From Acidobacteriota bacterium (GTDB taxonomy: Bacteria; Acidobacteriota; Terriglobia; Bryobacterales; Bryobacteraceae): 64,000 nt of DNA. Below the pieces are notes generated by a model. That model was not told where the DNA came from and ran no database searches. It saw nothing but the letters and a program-made list of their open reading frames with translations. The stretch is from NCBI GenBank assembly GCA_017307505.1, contig JAFKEE010000026.1:1-64000 (forward strand), in the 5' to 3' direction. Below are positions 35,550 through 44,967 of this stretch, one piece after another. The translations under genes and the position numbers were made by a program. Position 1 is the first letter of the stretch; every line of letters begins with the position of its first letter.

Positions 35550-36641
35550 TTGCAGAACAAGCCTACTCAAGGGACCGGCCGCAGGACGTTCCTCCAGACC
35601 GCCACGGCCGGTGTTGCGCTTGCCGGCTCAGTCAACGCAGGGACGGGGACCGGCGTCGCGCGCGCTCTTACTGAGAAGGAAAAGCTCGCACGCCTGGCAT
35701 CCAACACTTGGCCGCTCAGAACTCTCTTCAAATCCCGGCCCTCCAGTCGGCCGGTGAGCCCCGAGACCGAAGCCTTTCGCAAAAAGTACGGGCAGATCAC
35801 CATGCTCGACTTCCCGCAGTTCACGAAGGATACCTTCCCCGGTGTCTGGCACATGGATCTGTGGTCGTCGCTGTTTGGCGATGTCACGGACCAGAGCATG
35901 TATGTCGGATCGACGGTGATGATGGGCGAGAACAAGCGCACTGTCTACGAGTTCGATCCCTCCACGCCGTCCTCCAAGAAATGGCTCAACACGCTGGCGA
36001 GCAAGATGGCGGCCGGCGGAGTCCGCTGCCACCACATCTCCAACAACGCGCCGCGCGATATCTGTGATCTCGACCCGGAGAAGCGGAAGGCCGGCATTGA
36101 AGTGGCAAAGAAGTGGCTGGACGGCGCCGCCATCCTCGGCGCCAAAACCATGCGCGTCAATACGGGCGGGCCGCGCATCGCCCCCAGTGCCGTGGCCACG
36201 TCAGACTACCCTCGCAATGACGAAGTGGTGAAGTACCTGAGCAACGCCATTGAGTCGTTCAAGGAGATGGCCGACTACGGGCAGAAGGTCGGCGTCAAGG
36301 TCACCATTGAAAACCATTGGGGCCTGAGCGCGAATCCGCTTCATGTCCGTATCATCCTGGACGAAGTGAACCATCCCTTCTGCGAAGCGTCGCCCGACTT
36401 CTGCAACTGGGAACACGAGTACATGCTGTACCACGCGCTGGACGACCTGGCGCCCTATGCACACTCCACGGTGCATGCCAAAACCTGGAGCCGCTGGAAG
36501 GAAGTGGACGTGCAGCGGTGTGTGCGCATCATGACAGCCAACAAGTTCCAGGGCATCTTCGCGCTGGAGTACGAAGAGGGTCCGTGGGATGGCGTGGATG
36601 GCGCCCGCTACCTGATGAAGGAAGTGCTCGCCGCGCTCTAG
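35550..36641 (+). CDS. Tat-exported xylose-isomerase-like TIM-barrel protein
   Basis: A 363-residue sugar phosphate isomerase/epimerase-family protein. The probable start is TTG at 35550, with AAGGGA 8 nt upstream; it puts the twin-arginine motif GRRTFLQTATAG near residue 10. The barrel shows AKTMRVNTGGPRI, KVTIENHWGLSANP (metal-binding Glu) and HSTVHAKTW. Such secreted paralogues are abundant in Acidobacteria and Planctomycetes, mostly without known substrate. A strong terminator follows at 36654. Confidence 0.85.
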   Translation: MQNKPTQGTGRRTFLQTATAGVALAGSVNAGTGTGVARALTEKEKLARLASNTWPLRTLFKSRPSSRPVSPETEAFRKKYGQITMLDFPQFTKDTFPGVWHMDLWSSLFGDVTDQSMYVGSTVMMGENKRTVYEFDPSTPSSKKWLNTLASKMAAGGVRCHHISNNAPRDICDLDPEKRKAGIEVAKKWLDGAAILGAKTMRVNTGGPRIAPSAVATSDYPRNDEVVKYLSNAIESFKEMADYGQKVGVKVTIENHWGLSANPLHVRIILDEVNHPFCEASPDFCNWEHEYMLYHALDDLAPYAHSTVHAKTWSRWKEVDVQRCVRIMTANKFQGIFALEYEEGPWDGVDGARYLMKEVLAAL

Positions 36642-36653
36642 ATTGAAGTGAAA

Positions 36654-36690
36654 ATGCCGGCAGACGTCGACCGTCTGCCGGCATCTTTGT
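36654..36690. terminator. Bidirectional rho-independent terminator
   Basis: ATGCCGGCAGACG (36654-36666) and CGTCTGCCGGCAT (36672-36684) form a perfect 13-bp stem with a 5-nt loop. CTTTGT follows on the plus side and ATTTTCAC on the minus side. It separates the convergent TIM-barrel gene and the HbpS-like gene. Confidence 0.92.
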
Positions 36691-36710
36691 GTTCGCTGGA
36701 GGAGTTGGCG

Positions 36711-37595
36711 CTAGGGCCGGACAGCCGGCAGCGTGTTGGACCCGCTGGTGTTCAGGCAGGTGGGGTGGCCGAAGCCGCTCACGCTGTTGCCTGTTCCGCC
36801 GGCCGGGTTGACGGTGATGTCGAAGATGATGTTGTCGGGGCGTGTGGGATCGGAGTTGAAGAGACCGGCAGCTCCCGGCACACCGAGCAGTGTTCCACTG
36901 GCGGCCATGTGGTCGAGCTTGAGGATATTCCTCACGCGCCAGGCGATGTTATGATCCGCGCAGGAAGTGTCCCCGCTGACGCCCACGCCACCAATTAGCT
37001 TGTGACCCTCGGCATACAGGGCCAGGCCCCCGCCAAAGACATTCACGCCGCCGATCGTGCCTCCGACCATCGGGTCGTTGGCGGTTCCGTTTTTGGAGGC
37101 GGGTCCTTTGTAGGCGACGCTGGGATCCACCGGGTTGCTGTGTTGCAGACCGTACAGGCTGCCACCGGGCTGCACCGCCGAGTAAAGGTTGGCGGTGGAG
37201 AGCGCCAGGCCATACGCCTGGCCTGAGCCCTTGTCGTCGGATGAGGAATCCAGGCTGAAGGCGTTTGCGGCATTGGCCTTCTGGGCGGAGATCACGCGGC
37301 TGCCGGGCCACTGGGCGCCACGATTCTCACCCGAGAACGCCACCGCGCAGACGACGCCGTCGCGATTCACAAGCGTAGCCCACATCTGGTTGTTCAGGCC
37401 GCTGGTCTCTGCGGCGGTGGCGGCTGCCAGCGCCGACTTCAGCTCTGAATAACCGGGCAGTTTGGAGCATTCCGAATTGTTGTTGTTGTCACCATTGCCG
37501 GGGTTGTCATCGAAAGATGCCCGCGCGGACAAGGAAGAAAAGGAGAAAACCAGGCAGAGTGTCAGAAACTTTGCCGGACCCCAGGATCGCATCAT
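36711..37595 (-). CDS. Secreted GlcG/HbpS-like protein (DUF336)
   Basis: A 294-residue exported protein. I start at the ATG at 37595, with GGAGG 7 nt upstream, giving a signal peptide (FLTLCLVFSFSSLSARA). The mature part matches the GlcG/HbpS fold: NQMWATLVNRDGVVCAVAFS, VISAQKANAANAFSL, GGVNVFGGGLALY and GGVGVSGDTSCADHNIAW. HbpS proteins bind haem outside the cell and some feed two-component systems. Several Cys residues suggest disulfides. An asparagine run (NGDNNNNSEC) marks the linker after the signal. Confidence 0.85.
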   Translation of the reverse strand: MMRSWGPAKFLTLCLVFSFSSLSARASFDDNPGNGDNNNNSECSKLPGYSELKSALAAATAAETSGLNNQMWATLVNRDGVVCAVAFSGENRGAQWPGSRVISAQKANAANAFSLDSSSDDKGSGQAYGLALSTANLYSAVQPGGSLYGLQHSNPVDPSVAYKGPASKNGTANDPMVGGTIGGVNVFGGGLALYAEGHKLIGGVGVSGDTSCADHNIAWRVRNILKLDHMAASGTLLGVPGAAGLFNSDPTRPDNIIFDITVNPAGGTGNSVSGFGHPTCLNTSGSNTLPAVRP

Positions 37596-37788
37596 GTTCG
37601 TCCTCCGAAAACTCATCTCTCCTGACCGACCGAAATCTGCCTTCGGCGTCAGGGACGCTCATGACCGGGCCTCCCTCCGATTTCTCTCTTCCGCTCTATT
37701 GTCTGGCGGTTCGAAAGTCTTCGGAGCCAATCAAATATAGCGCAAGACGGAGGGTCTGGGAAGAGAATCTTGCGTTTTAAGTCGTCGT

Positions 37789-38397
37789 TTATTCGCCGCT
37801 GCGCAGGCTTTGCAGGGCGAGAGGCCGGTAGAAAATGTCGTTGAACCGCACTTCGCAGCCCTGGCCCATGGGGGATTGAACCAGAAAACCGGCCTTCACC
37901 GGCAGCGGGGCGAGGCCGAAGGCCCGGACCAGATGCCATGGACCTTCGGCGCCGGCCGCGTAGTGGAAGCCGTAGCCGCGGCCGATGCGTCCCAGCCTGA
38001 GGAAGACGCGATGCCCGCCGATCACCACGGAATTGCAGTCGTCCGAAACGCCGCGGGTGACCACGGAGACCACCATGGGTTGGCGCTGAGGCGAGAACTC
38101 GAAGCAGAGTTTTGCCCAGTTCGATTCATCCTGGTAGAGCACCAGCACTCCGGCATCGAACGTACCCTGGAATCCAACTTCCACACAGGCGCCGAGGGTG
38201 AACTCCGCGTCCGGTTCGAACAGGAGCATGGCTGCGTCCAACTTGCGGACGTCGCCAATCGGGTCCAGGAAGAGGTCCGTCTCCGGCAGTGCGCTCCCAT
38301 GGAGGCCGCCTGCTTCCAGACGCCACACACCCTGATGGGTGGACTGGGGCACACCGGGCAGGCCCGGCAGCTGGATGGATGTTTCCGGCAATGTCAT
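37789..38397 (-). CDS. DUF1349 (concanavalin-like) protein
   Basis: A 202-residue cytoplasmic beta-rich protein of the DUF1349 type, related to concanavalin-A-like lectin/glucanase folds. Typical segments are LEPDAEFTLGACVEV-like LFEPDAEFTLGACVEV, GVLVLYQDESNWAKLCFEF and WHLVRAFGL. I start at the ATG at 38397, downstream of the SDR stop at 38423, which gives a two-gene operon with 25 bp spacing. Carbohydrate binding is possible but not shown. An inverted repeat CGCAAGA (37741-37747)/TCTTGCG (37768-37774) lies downstream. Confidence 0.82.
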   Translation of the reverse strand: MTLPETSIQLPGLPGVPQSTHQGVWRLEAGGLHGSALPETDLFLDPIGDVRKLDAAMLLFEPDAEFTLGACVEVGFQGTFDAGVLVLYQDESNWAKLCFEFSPQRQPMVVSVVTRGVSDDCNSVVIGGHRVFLRLGRIGRGYGFHYAAGAEGPWHLVRAFGLAPLPVKAGFLVQSPMGQGCEVRFNDIFYRPLALQSLRSGE

Positions 38398-38422
38398 CAC
38401 CTCGAATTCAGATTGCACGTGA

Positions 38423-39193
38423 CTAACGGGCGGTCCAACCGCCATCGATCAACATCGTATGCCCTGTGACCATGGAAGCCGCGTCCGATGCCAGGAAGAC
38501 TACTGCCCCGGCCACTTCCATGGGTTCGCCGATGCGGTGCAGGGCGGCGATCCGCTCCACCACATCGGCCCGGAACGCCTCGTCCGCCAGGACTTCCGCA
38601 TTGCCCGGGGTCGCGATGAAAGTGGGCGCCACGGCGTTGACTCGAATCCCGTGCTGGCCCCATTCCACGGCCAGGCACTTCGTCATATGTACGAGCGCGG
38701 CCTTCGTCATGCAATACACGGATACACCGGGCAAGGCCACAAATCCGGCTTGTGAACTCAAGGTCACAATGGAGCCGCCATGCTGCTGCATCATCACACG
38801 GGCGGCGGCCTGGCTGGCGAAGAACGCGCTCTTGACGTTCAGCGAGAACTGCCGGTCGTATTCGGCTTCGTTTACGGCCTCGGCCGGATTTACCTCGGCC
38901 ATACCCACATTGTTCACCAGAACATCCAGGCGGCCGAACTCTTTTGCGGTGGTCTCCACCGACTCCTGGATTTGCTGTAAGGAGGACACATCCATCTGGA
39001 GCCGCACGGCGCGCCGGCCCATCGATTCGATCTCCGCCGCCAGCCCGCCATCGGAAGCGGCATCGCGCAAGCCCAGGGCGACATCGGCTCCGGCATGCGC
39101 CAGGGCCAACGAAATGGCGCGGCCCAGGCCGCGGGCGGCGCCTGTGACGAGAGCGGTGCGGCCCGTCAGATCAAATCGTGGATACTCAGCCAT
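38423..39193 (-). CDS. Short-chain dehydrogenase/reductase
   Basis: A 256-residue classical SDR. The NAD(P)-binding motif is TGAARGLG near residues 17-24, NNVG near 92-95, the catalytic Ser in TLSSQAG and Tyr-x3-Lys in VYCMTKAA. It resembles the FabG/gluconate-5-dehydrogenase group. The start at 39193 follows the fold; the open frame runs 44 codons upstream into the neighbouring gene. The substrate is unknown. It is divergent from a second SDR with 64 bp between starts. Confidence 0.92.
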   Translation of the reverse strand: MAEYPRFDLTGRTALVTGAARGLGRAISLALAHAGADVALGLRDAASDGGLAAEIESMGRRAVRLQMDVSSLQQIQESVETTAKEFGRLDVLVNNVGMAEVNPAEAVNEAEYDRQFSLNVKSAFFASQAAARVMMQQHGGSIVTLSSQAGFVALPGVSVYCMTKAALVHMTKCLAVEWGQHGIRVNAVAPTFIATPGNAEVLADEAFRADVVERIAALHRIGEPMEVAGAVVFLASDAASMVTGHTMLIDGGWTAR

Positions 39194-39257
39194 CCCGACC
39201 AGCTTACCCGCTCCCGCATGCGGCTGGTCCGGGGTGATAGACAATGGAGCATTCGCC

Positions 39258-40034
39258 ATGAATTCCTCCACGCAGCCCGAGATCAACCGACGCATCGCCC
39301 TGGTGACGGGAGCCGGAAGCGGCATTGGCCGGGCCTGCGCCCTGGCGCTGCAGTCCGCCGGCTATTCGGTCGTTCTGGCCGGTCGCCGGGAGGCTGCGTT
39401 GCAGGAGACCGCCGCCCTGGCCGCGCCCGGCGGCGGCAGCATGCTGGCCGTGCCCACGGATGTGAGCATTCCGGAGTCGGTGGAGGCGCTGTTCGGAGCC
39501 GTACGCGCCAGGTTCGGCCGGCTCGACCTGCTCTTCAACAATGCCGGCGCCAACGCTCCTGGCATCCCCATGGAGGATCTCAGCTTTGAGCAGTGGAACT
39601 CCGTGGTGGCCGTGAATCTCACTGGTCCTTTTCTTTGCGCCCAGCAGGCGATCCGGCTGATGAAGGAGCAGGACCCGCGTGGAGGGCGCATCATCAACAA
39701 CGGGTCGATCTCAGCCCATGCGCCGCGGCCGGGTTCTGCACCTTATACCGCGACCAAACACGCCATCACGGGCCTGACCAAGTGCATTTCGCTGGATGGC
39801 CGCGACTACAACATAGCCTGCGGCCAGATCGACATCGGGAACGCTGCCACGGATATGACGCAGCGCATGACTTCCGGGGTGCGGCAGGCTAACGGCTCGA
39901 CGATGGTGGAGCCCCGCATGGACGTGAAGCATGTGGCCGATGCCATCCTCTACATGGCCGGGTTGCCGCTGGAGGCCAACGTGCAGTTCCTGACGGTCAT
40001 GGCCACGACAATGCCATTTGTCGGACGCGGCTAG
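39258..40034 (+). CDS. Short-chain dehydrogenase/reductase
   Basis: A 258-residue classical SDR with TGAGSGIG near residues 18-25, NNAGANAPG, the Ser in NNGSISAH and Tyr-x3-Lys in [12 protein letters not shown] lies 9 nt before the ATG. The open frame continues far upstream through the antisense of the other SDR, which I regard as a shadow. Two SDR genes sharing one divergent promoter region may act on related substrates. Confidence 0.92.
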   Translation: MNSSTQPEINRRIALVTGAGSGIGRACALALQSAGYSVVLAGRREAALQETAALAAPGGGSMLAVPTDVSIPESVEALFGAVRARFGRLDLLFNNAGANAPGIPMEDLSFEQWNSVVAVNLTGPFLCAQQAIRLMKEQDPRGGRIINNGSISAHAPRPGSAPYTATKHAITGLTKCISLDGRDYNIACGQIDIGNAATDMTQRMTSGVRQANGSTMVEPRMDVKHVADAILYMAGLPLEANVQFLTVMATTMPFVGRG

Positions 40035-40143
40035 GCACTTTCTGCAAAAACCCGTTCCCTGGGCGCCTGACCCGTGTCTGACCGAGCAACCCCGGACGCT
40101 TGCACACTGCACGGCCGGTACTGGACACAAGGGGATTCACCAC

Positions 40144-41613
40144 ATGCTGCGAAGGTTCGCACTCTGTCAGGACACGTTTGCCCGCTCACTGAAGCGTGGC
40201 GTTTTTTTGCTCGCCGCCCTCTCCGCGGCTGTCTGCGCCCAGGCCCAGACACCGGTCACTCTTTTCGGGGCCTTATCCAATTTCGACGTGCTGAATGACA
40301 CGAAGGAGCCTGCCTACGGGTTTGAGATCGAACTCCACGGCATCTCCAGTGTCGGCGGTACGTTCAATTGGAATCGCTTTGGCGCGGCCAACATTGTGCC
40401 GTTCCAGGGTGGTGTCTATGTGCGTTACCTGGCGGGCTACGACCCGGCCACCAAGCAATACCTGACAGCAACACCGGCTGCCGTGGACTTCACGCCGACG
40501 AACGGCCACCAGTGCGTTCTAGGGACTCTGAACTACCAGACCAGCGGCTGTGAGCACTTCGGGGTGTGGACGTATCAGAATCCCACCGCCACCTACTACT
40601 ACTGGCTGGTGGCGGATCCCGCCAATCCTGGAACCCTGAAGCGTTACGGCTCGCCGGTTTCCATTCCCGCGCCTGTGTGGACCGTGATCCAGCCCGCGAA
40701 GCCGGCCGATCCGGTGCAGGTGGCGGCCGACATTGTGGCGCCCATCCAGCCGGTAGCGGCATTCCAGTATGGTGACGCCCAGTGGATGAAGGTGTATAAG
40801 ACCGAGCATAAGCGCAAGGTTGGCCTGGACGAACTCGTCACCGACAACGCGGTGGTTCCGGAGGATCCGGCGCAGGTGGAGACCTCCTGGTATCTGGTGC
40901 AGGCCAAGATCGGGGGCAAGGGCAAACGCAATCAGAAGCGCAATCAGGGTGCACTGGGCGGCGGTTCGCAGGCTGTGGTGCGCCGCTATGAGTTCTATAA
41001 GTTCGCCGGCACCTATGACGCCATTACGCACGAAGCGATCTGCGCCGACGGCCTCTGCAACGTACCGGCCGATGCCGAAGTGGGCAACTACATCGGCGCG
41101 CAGATGGCCGCCGCGGATCTGGATGGGCCCGCAGTGGTCGATCTGACGGTGGCTACCACCGGCAGCGGCTTAGTCACCGGCAACGTCGGCTCCATCAAGT
41201 GCCCCGGCGTCTGCTCGGCTTCGTTGAACACCGGCACCTCGGTGACGCTCTCCGCCTCTACCCCCTCCGGCGTAGTTTTCGCGGGTTGGGGCGGCGCCTG
41301 CCAGGGGACGTCACTCATTTGCAACTTCACGATGAACGCGGCCACGTCGGTGACAGCCACGTTCAAGAACCTTTACACACTGGGCGTCAGCCGCTCCGGC
41401 AAGGGTGTGATTAACAGCGCTCCGGCCGGTATTGGTTGCGGCTCAGGCGGCAGTTGTTCCGCCAAGTTTGCCGAGGGCACCGCAGTGACCCTCACAGCGG
41501 TGCCCGACGCCGGTTCCGTCTGGACCGGTTGGGGCGGCGCGTGCTCCGGCACCGCGCTCTCCTGCACGTTGAGCGTAACCAAGGACACTTCGGTGCAGGC
41601 AAACTTCCGCTAG
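40144..41613 (+). CDS. Secreted protein with two C-terminal InlB-like repeats
   Basis: A 489-residue exported protein (signal LLAALSAAVCAQA). Residues ~36-330 form a domain I do not recognise, with repeated aromatic segments (YYYWLVADPANPG). The last ~160 residues are two related modules (~331-408 and 409-489), each with a GSGLV/GKGVI start, a Cys pair, FAGWGGAC or WTGWGGAC, and a final ATF/ANF, like divergent InlB B-repeats. Such modules often form extracellular stalks. A strong terminator follows. Confidence 0.83.
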   Translation: MLRRFALCQDTFARSLKRGVFLLAALSAAVCAQAQTPVTLFGALSNFDVLNDTKEPAYGFEIELHGISSVGGTFNWNRFGAANIVPFQGGVYVRYLAGYDPATKQYLTATPAAVDFTPTNGHQCVLGTLNYQTSGCEHFGVWTYQNPTATYYYWLVADPANPGTLKRYGSPVSIPAPVWTVIQPAKPADPVQVAADIVAPIQPVAAFQYGDAQWMKVYKTEHKRKVGLDELVTDNAVVPEDPAQVETSWYLVQAKIGGKGKRNQKRNQGALGGGSQAVVRRYEFYKFAGTYDAITHEAICADGLCNVPADAEVGNYIGAQMAAADLDGPAVVDLTVATTGSGLVTGNVGSIKCPGVCSASLNTGTSVTLSASTPSGVVFAGWGGACQGTSLICNFTMNAATSVTATFKNLYTLGVSRSGKGVINSAPAGIGCGSGGSCSAKFAEGTAVTLTAVPDAGSVWTGWGGACSGTALSCTLSVTKDTSVQANFR

Positions 41614-41662
41614 CGGTCCAGGGATCGGGCTCCCGGCCCGAGCCGCTCTCGTCTGAACTGCG

Positions 41663-41696
41663 CGCCCGGAGCCTCCTTCCGCTCCGGGCGCTTTTT
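41663..41696 (+). terminator. Rho-independent terminator
   Basis: CGCCCGGAGC (41663-41672) pairs with GCTCCGGGCG (41681-41690) over an 8-nt loop, followed by CTTTTT. It ends the transcript of the secreted repeat protein. Confidence 0.93.
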
Positions 41697-41706
41697 CGTT
41701 CCTGGC

Positions 41707-43587
41707 TCAGTCCCGATGGAAGAAGATTGCGCCCCAGTTCGAGCCGATCTCCACGCTCAGACGGCCATCGGGGGCCGTGACTGTGTTCCCGCTGATCAGA
41801 TCGATCCACGGGCCTGCGTCCGGCACCTCAAAGGACACCCACTGGGTGAACTGCGAGAAGTTCAGGGCGATGTAGAAGCGCTCCAGATGCCCCTCGCCGT
41901 CGTCGCCCCAGCGGTGGTAGACCACGATGTTGTTCCAGCGATCGATGCCGAAACCGTGCTCATTGCGCAGAGTGTTGGATTCATCCCAATTCGCAGGGTA
42001 GAAGTTGTTGCTGCGCAGAGCCGGGTGGGCGTTCCGGATGTTCATCATCTGCTGATAGCGGGCGAAGACGGTGGGGCCTGGTTCGGCTTCCCGTAACAGC
42101 CAGTCCAAGGGTCGTGGAACCACGCGGCCCAGGCCATCCTCCGGCATGTCGTTGTCCAGCCCGAACTCCTGCCCGTTGTAGATGAGCACGGCGCCGGGCG
42201 CGGTGAACAGGGCAATGACATACGGCTGGGTCAGGTACCAGAAGTCGCGCCCGCCGGCCTTCAACATGAAGCGGCGGTGGTCGTGATTCTCGATGTAGAT
42301 GGTGGGCGTATGATCCGTGCCGAAGTCGCGGTGCGCGTCCAGCAGGCGCATCAGGCCGGGCTCCACCTGCGGGTGCCCTTCCGGCCGGTTGCCCAGGTAG
42401 TCCATGTTGCGGCTGCGGAACGGATCGAGCCAGCAACTGGTGGCGCCGACCTTGTTGGTGACGTCGATGGCCTCGAAGTCCCAGCTGTGCTCCAGGATCA
42501 GGGCAAAGTTCTTATTGCCGGTTTCCGTACAGTGGGTGCGGAGATCGGCGAGCAGCTTGGGCAGGCCGTGCGCACGATCGTCGGCTTTGTACATGCCCAG
42601 TGTATTGTCCAGGCGGATACCGTCGATCTGGAACTTGTCCATCCAGTAGATGCAGGCATCGCGGATGTACTCATAGGTGCATTGGTTGGCGTAATCCAGA
42701 TCCTGGAAATAACTGTGGTCGGCAAAGTTGCCGACGTAAGGGGAATCCGCCGGTTCCTGATAGAGCCAGTAGTAGGGGAAGCCGCGGTCGGGCGGAGAGG
42801 CATCGGCGTGGTTGAAGACGCCGTCCATGATGACCTGGATATCGCGCTTGTGGCACTCGTTGATGAGGCGCTTCAAGTAGACGAGTTTGTCCACCTCAGT
42901 ATCCGGATTGAGGGTGTACTTGTGGGCCACCGAGAAATACTGCACCGGGTTGTAGCCCCAACTGAAGTCCTGCGTGGCGTCCACGGGATAGGTCCAGGCG
43001 GTCCACGGCATGAACTCGATCGCATTGATGCCCAGCGCCGCCAGATCGTCGAGTTTCCGGACGATGGTCTGGAGCGGCGCCTCGTCTGAACGTTTCAGGT
43101 TGGCCGTGAAGTCATCGATCATCAGTTCGTAGACGATCAGGTCACCATAGGGGCGGCGCGGGCTGGCCAGTGGTTGGACGGTGGCGACCGCACCGCCCAC
43201 GACGAACGCCGAGTTCTGATTCTCGGTGCCGCCGTAGCGGGAGCACGGATCGGTGATCTGGCGTGGCGCTGCTTCCGTGAAGTGCAGCAGGTATTTGTAC
43301 TCGTAGAAGCCGTCGGGCAGCGGCTGCGAGACAAAGGTGTACACGATGCCCTTCACCGTGGCGGTTTGAGGATCCGTATAGTTCGACGGGCTCATCGGGA
43401 CGGGGTGGTCCGGATCCCAGATCCGCGTTTGCGGGTTCTGAAAACCGCCGACGACGAACACACCGGTCAGGCCGGGCGAGCCGCCGCTGTCGTACTGGCC
43501 GGGGTCCAGCGTGTTGTCGGGCACAAACAGGCGGAAGGTGACGGTTTTGTCGTTCTGATCGACAATGGCGCCAAACTGCTCATACAT
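41707..43587 (-). CDS. GH13 alpha-amylase-family glycosidase
   Basis: A 626-residue cytoplasmic (no signal peptide) GH13 enzyme. Residues ~1-140 are a beta-rich, CBM48-like N-domain. The barrel has DGVFNH (255-260), nucleophile Asp327 (GIRLDN), acid/base Glu366 (LILEHSW) and NHD at 434-436 (transition-state Asp436). A C-terminal beta domain ends the protein. The N-domain plus barrel layout resembles branching, debranching or trehalohydrolase-type enzymes; the exact activity is undecided. It is transcribed toward the terminator at 41663. Confidence 0.92.
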   Translation of the reverse strand: MYEQFGAIVDQNDKTVTFRLFVPDNTLDPGQYDSGGSPGLTGVFVVGGFQNPQTRIWDPDHPVPMSPSNYTDPQTATVKGIVYTFVSQPLPDGFYEYKYLLHFTEAAPRQITDPCSRYGGTENQNSAFVVGGAVATVQPLASPRRPYGDLIVYELMIDDFTANLKRSDEAPLQTIVRKLDDLAALGINAIEFMPWTAWTYPVDATQDFSWGYNPVQYFSVAHKYTLNPDTEVDKLVYLKRLINECHKRDIQVIMDGVFNHADASPPDRGFPYYWLYQEPADSPYVGNFADHSYFQDLDYANQCTYEYIRDACIYWMDKFQIDGIRLDNTLGMYKADDRAHGLPKLLADLRTHCTETGNKNFALILEHSWDFEAIDVTNKVGATSCWLDPFRSRNMDYLGNRPEGHPQVEPGLMRLLDAHRDFGTDHTPTIYIENHDHRRFMLKAGGRDFWYLTQPYVIALFTAPGAVLIYNGQEFGLDNDMPEDGLGRVVPRPLDWLLREAEPGPTVFARYQQMMNIRNAHPALRSNNFYPANWDESNTLRNEHGFGIDRWNNIVVYHRWGDDGEGHLERFYIALNFSQFTQWVSFEVPDAGPWIDLISGNTVTAPDGRLSVEIGSNWGAIFFHRD

Positions 43588-43780
43588 GCGAGGGTCCTCC
43601 GAGAGTGGGGCGGGCGCAGTGCAGCCTCAGCCCGGGCGATGGGCACGACGGAACATGCTCCCCTGGCTGCACGCGTAGCTGTTGATCCGCCTGGTCCGGC
43701 CTCTTGTACGGGCGGACTCCGGCTTATCGCATCGCGCGATCGGGGATGACGCGATCCCCTTCCCGTATTGTGCAGTTCAA

Positions 43781-43806
43781 GGCCCGGCCGTTACGAAAAC
43801 CGGGCC
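43781..43806 (-). terminator. Hairpin downstream of the aminotransferase
   Basis: GGCCCGG (43781-43787) and CCGGGCC (43800-43806) pair over a 12-nt loop. On the minus strand the stem follows the aminotransferase stop at 43814 and is followed by TTGAACT. It is a plausible but not canonical terminator. The rest of 43588-43780 holds no gene; GGGGAT (43742-43747)/ATCCCC (43754-43759) is another short inverted repeat there, upstream of the GH13 start. Confidence 0.4.
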
Positions 43807-43813
43807 ACTGGAT

Positions 43814-44947
43814 TTACTTGCCGTAGCCTTCGGCCTGGAAGGCATCCTTCAGGGCGCCCAGGAGCAACTGGACGTTCTCCGGGCTGGAGCCGTAGCCCAT
43901 TGTGCCGATGCGGAAGACCTTGCCGCCCAACGGCCCGAGTCCGCCCGCGATTTCGATGCTGTGCTCGGCCATGAGCTTTTTGCGGACGTTCATGTCGTTC
44001 ACGCCCGCCGGCACGAAGGGCGTGTTCAAGGTCCACAAACGGTGGCCTTCGGCGACCAGCATGCCTACGCCGATCTCGGCCAGGCCGGCGACAAAGGCCT
44101 CGTGGTTCGCCTTATGGCGGGCCCAGCGGTTTTCCAGGCCCTCTTCCGTGATGATGGCCAGGGACTCGTGCAGGGCGTAGAACATCGAAATAGGCGCCGT
44201 GTGGTGGTAGCGGTGGGCGCTCTCGTAGTAGTCCAGCAGGAGCTTGAGGTCGAGATACCAGCTCACCGTGGTGGTCTTGCGAGCCTTCAGCCATTCGAGG
44301 GCTCGCGGAGAGCAGGTGATGGGCGCCAGCCCGGGCGGGCACCCCAGCGCTTTCTGGGTGCCGCTGTAAGCGATGTCGATTCCCGATTCGTCGACCAGGA
44401 CAGGCATGCCGCCCAGGCTGGTGACACAGTCGGCGATGACCAGCGCGCCGGCATCATGCGCGGCCTTGCAGATGGCATGGCCGGGCTGATAGGCGCCGGT
44501 GGAGGTTTCCGCCTGGACAAACGCGACCACAGCCGGCTTCGTGCTGGCGATGAACTCGCGCGCTTCGGCGTCCGTGTAGGTCTCGCCCCAGGGCTTTTCG
44601 AGCCGCACCACGTCGCCGCCGTGACGGCGTGCCATCTCCGTCAGCCGGTCGGAGAAGTAGCCGTTGGCGAAGACGGCCACCTTGGCGCCCGGCTCCACGA
44701 AGTTGGTGACCGCGCATTCCATGCCGGCGCTGCCGGTGCCCGAGATCACCATGGTGAACTCGTTGGCCGTGCCGAAGCAGGTCTTCAAGCCCTGGCGAAT
44801 GTCCTCATTCACCTGGAAGAAGAACGGATCCAGGTGGCCCACAATGGGCTGCCGCATGGCTTCGTAAACGCGCGGATGGACCGGCGAAGGACCGGGTCCG
44901 AAGAGCAGCTTCGTGGGTGCTTTGAGTGCGGAGGCTGAGGTGGACAT
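43814..44947 (-). CDS. Class V aminotransferase (serine/alanine-glyoxylate type)
   Basis: A 377-residue PLP enzyme. The N-terminal LLFGPGPSPVHPRVYEAM and SGTGSAGMECAVTNF bind the cofactor phosphate. Asp173 (IADCVTSLGG) contacts the pyridine nitrogen, and Lys199 (SGTQKALGCPPG) is the Schiff-base lysine. These are the signatures of the alanine-glyoxylate/serine-glyoxylate/serine-pyruvate aminotransferase group. I start at the ATG at 44947; the frame is open 14 codons further. The start is only 20 bp from the divergent hrpB. Confidence 0.93.
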   Translation of the reverse strand: MSTSASALKAPTKLLFGPGPSPVHPRVYEAMRQPIVGHLDPFFFQVNEDIRQGLKTCFGTANEFTMVISGTGSAGMECAVTNFVEPGAKVAVFANGYFSDRLTEMARRHGGDVVRLEKPWGETYTDAEAREFIASTKPAVVAFVQAETSTGAYQPGHAICKAAHDAGALVIADCVTSLGGMPVLVDESGIDIAYSGTQKALGCPPGLAPITCSPRALEWLKARKTTTVSWYLDLKLLLDYYESAHRYHHTAPISMFYALHESLAIITEEGLENRWARHKANHEAFVAGLAEIGVGMLVAEGHRLWTLNTPFVPAGVNDMNVRKKLMAEHSIEIAGGLGPLGGKVFRIGTMGYGSSPENVQLLLGALKDAFQAEGYGK

Positions 44948-44967
44948 CACTGACCAGTTTATTCTGA

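Noticed and set aside
38466-39257. 264-codon N-terminal extension of the SDR at 39258
   Set aside because: It is antisense to the other SDR gene. The ATG at 39258 has a good RBS and starts exactly at the SDR fold.
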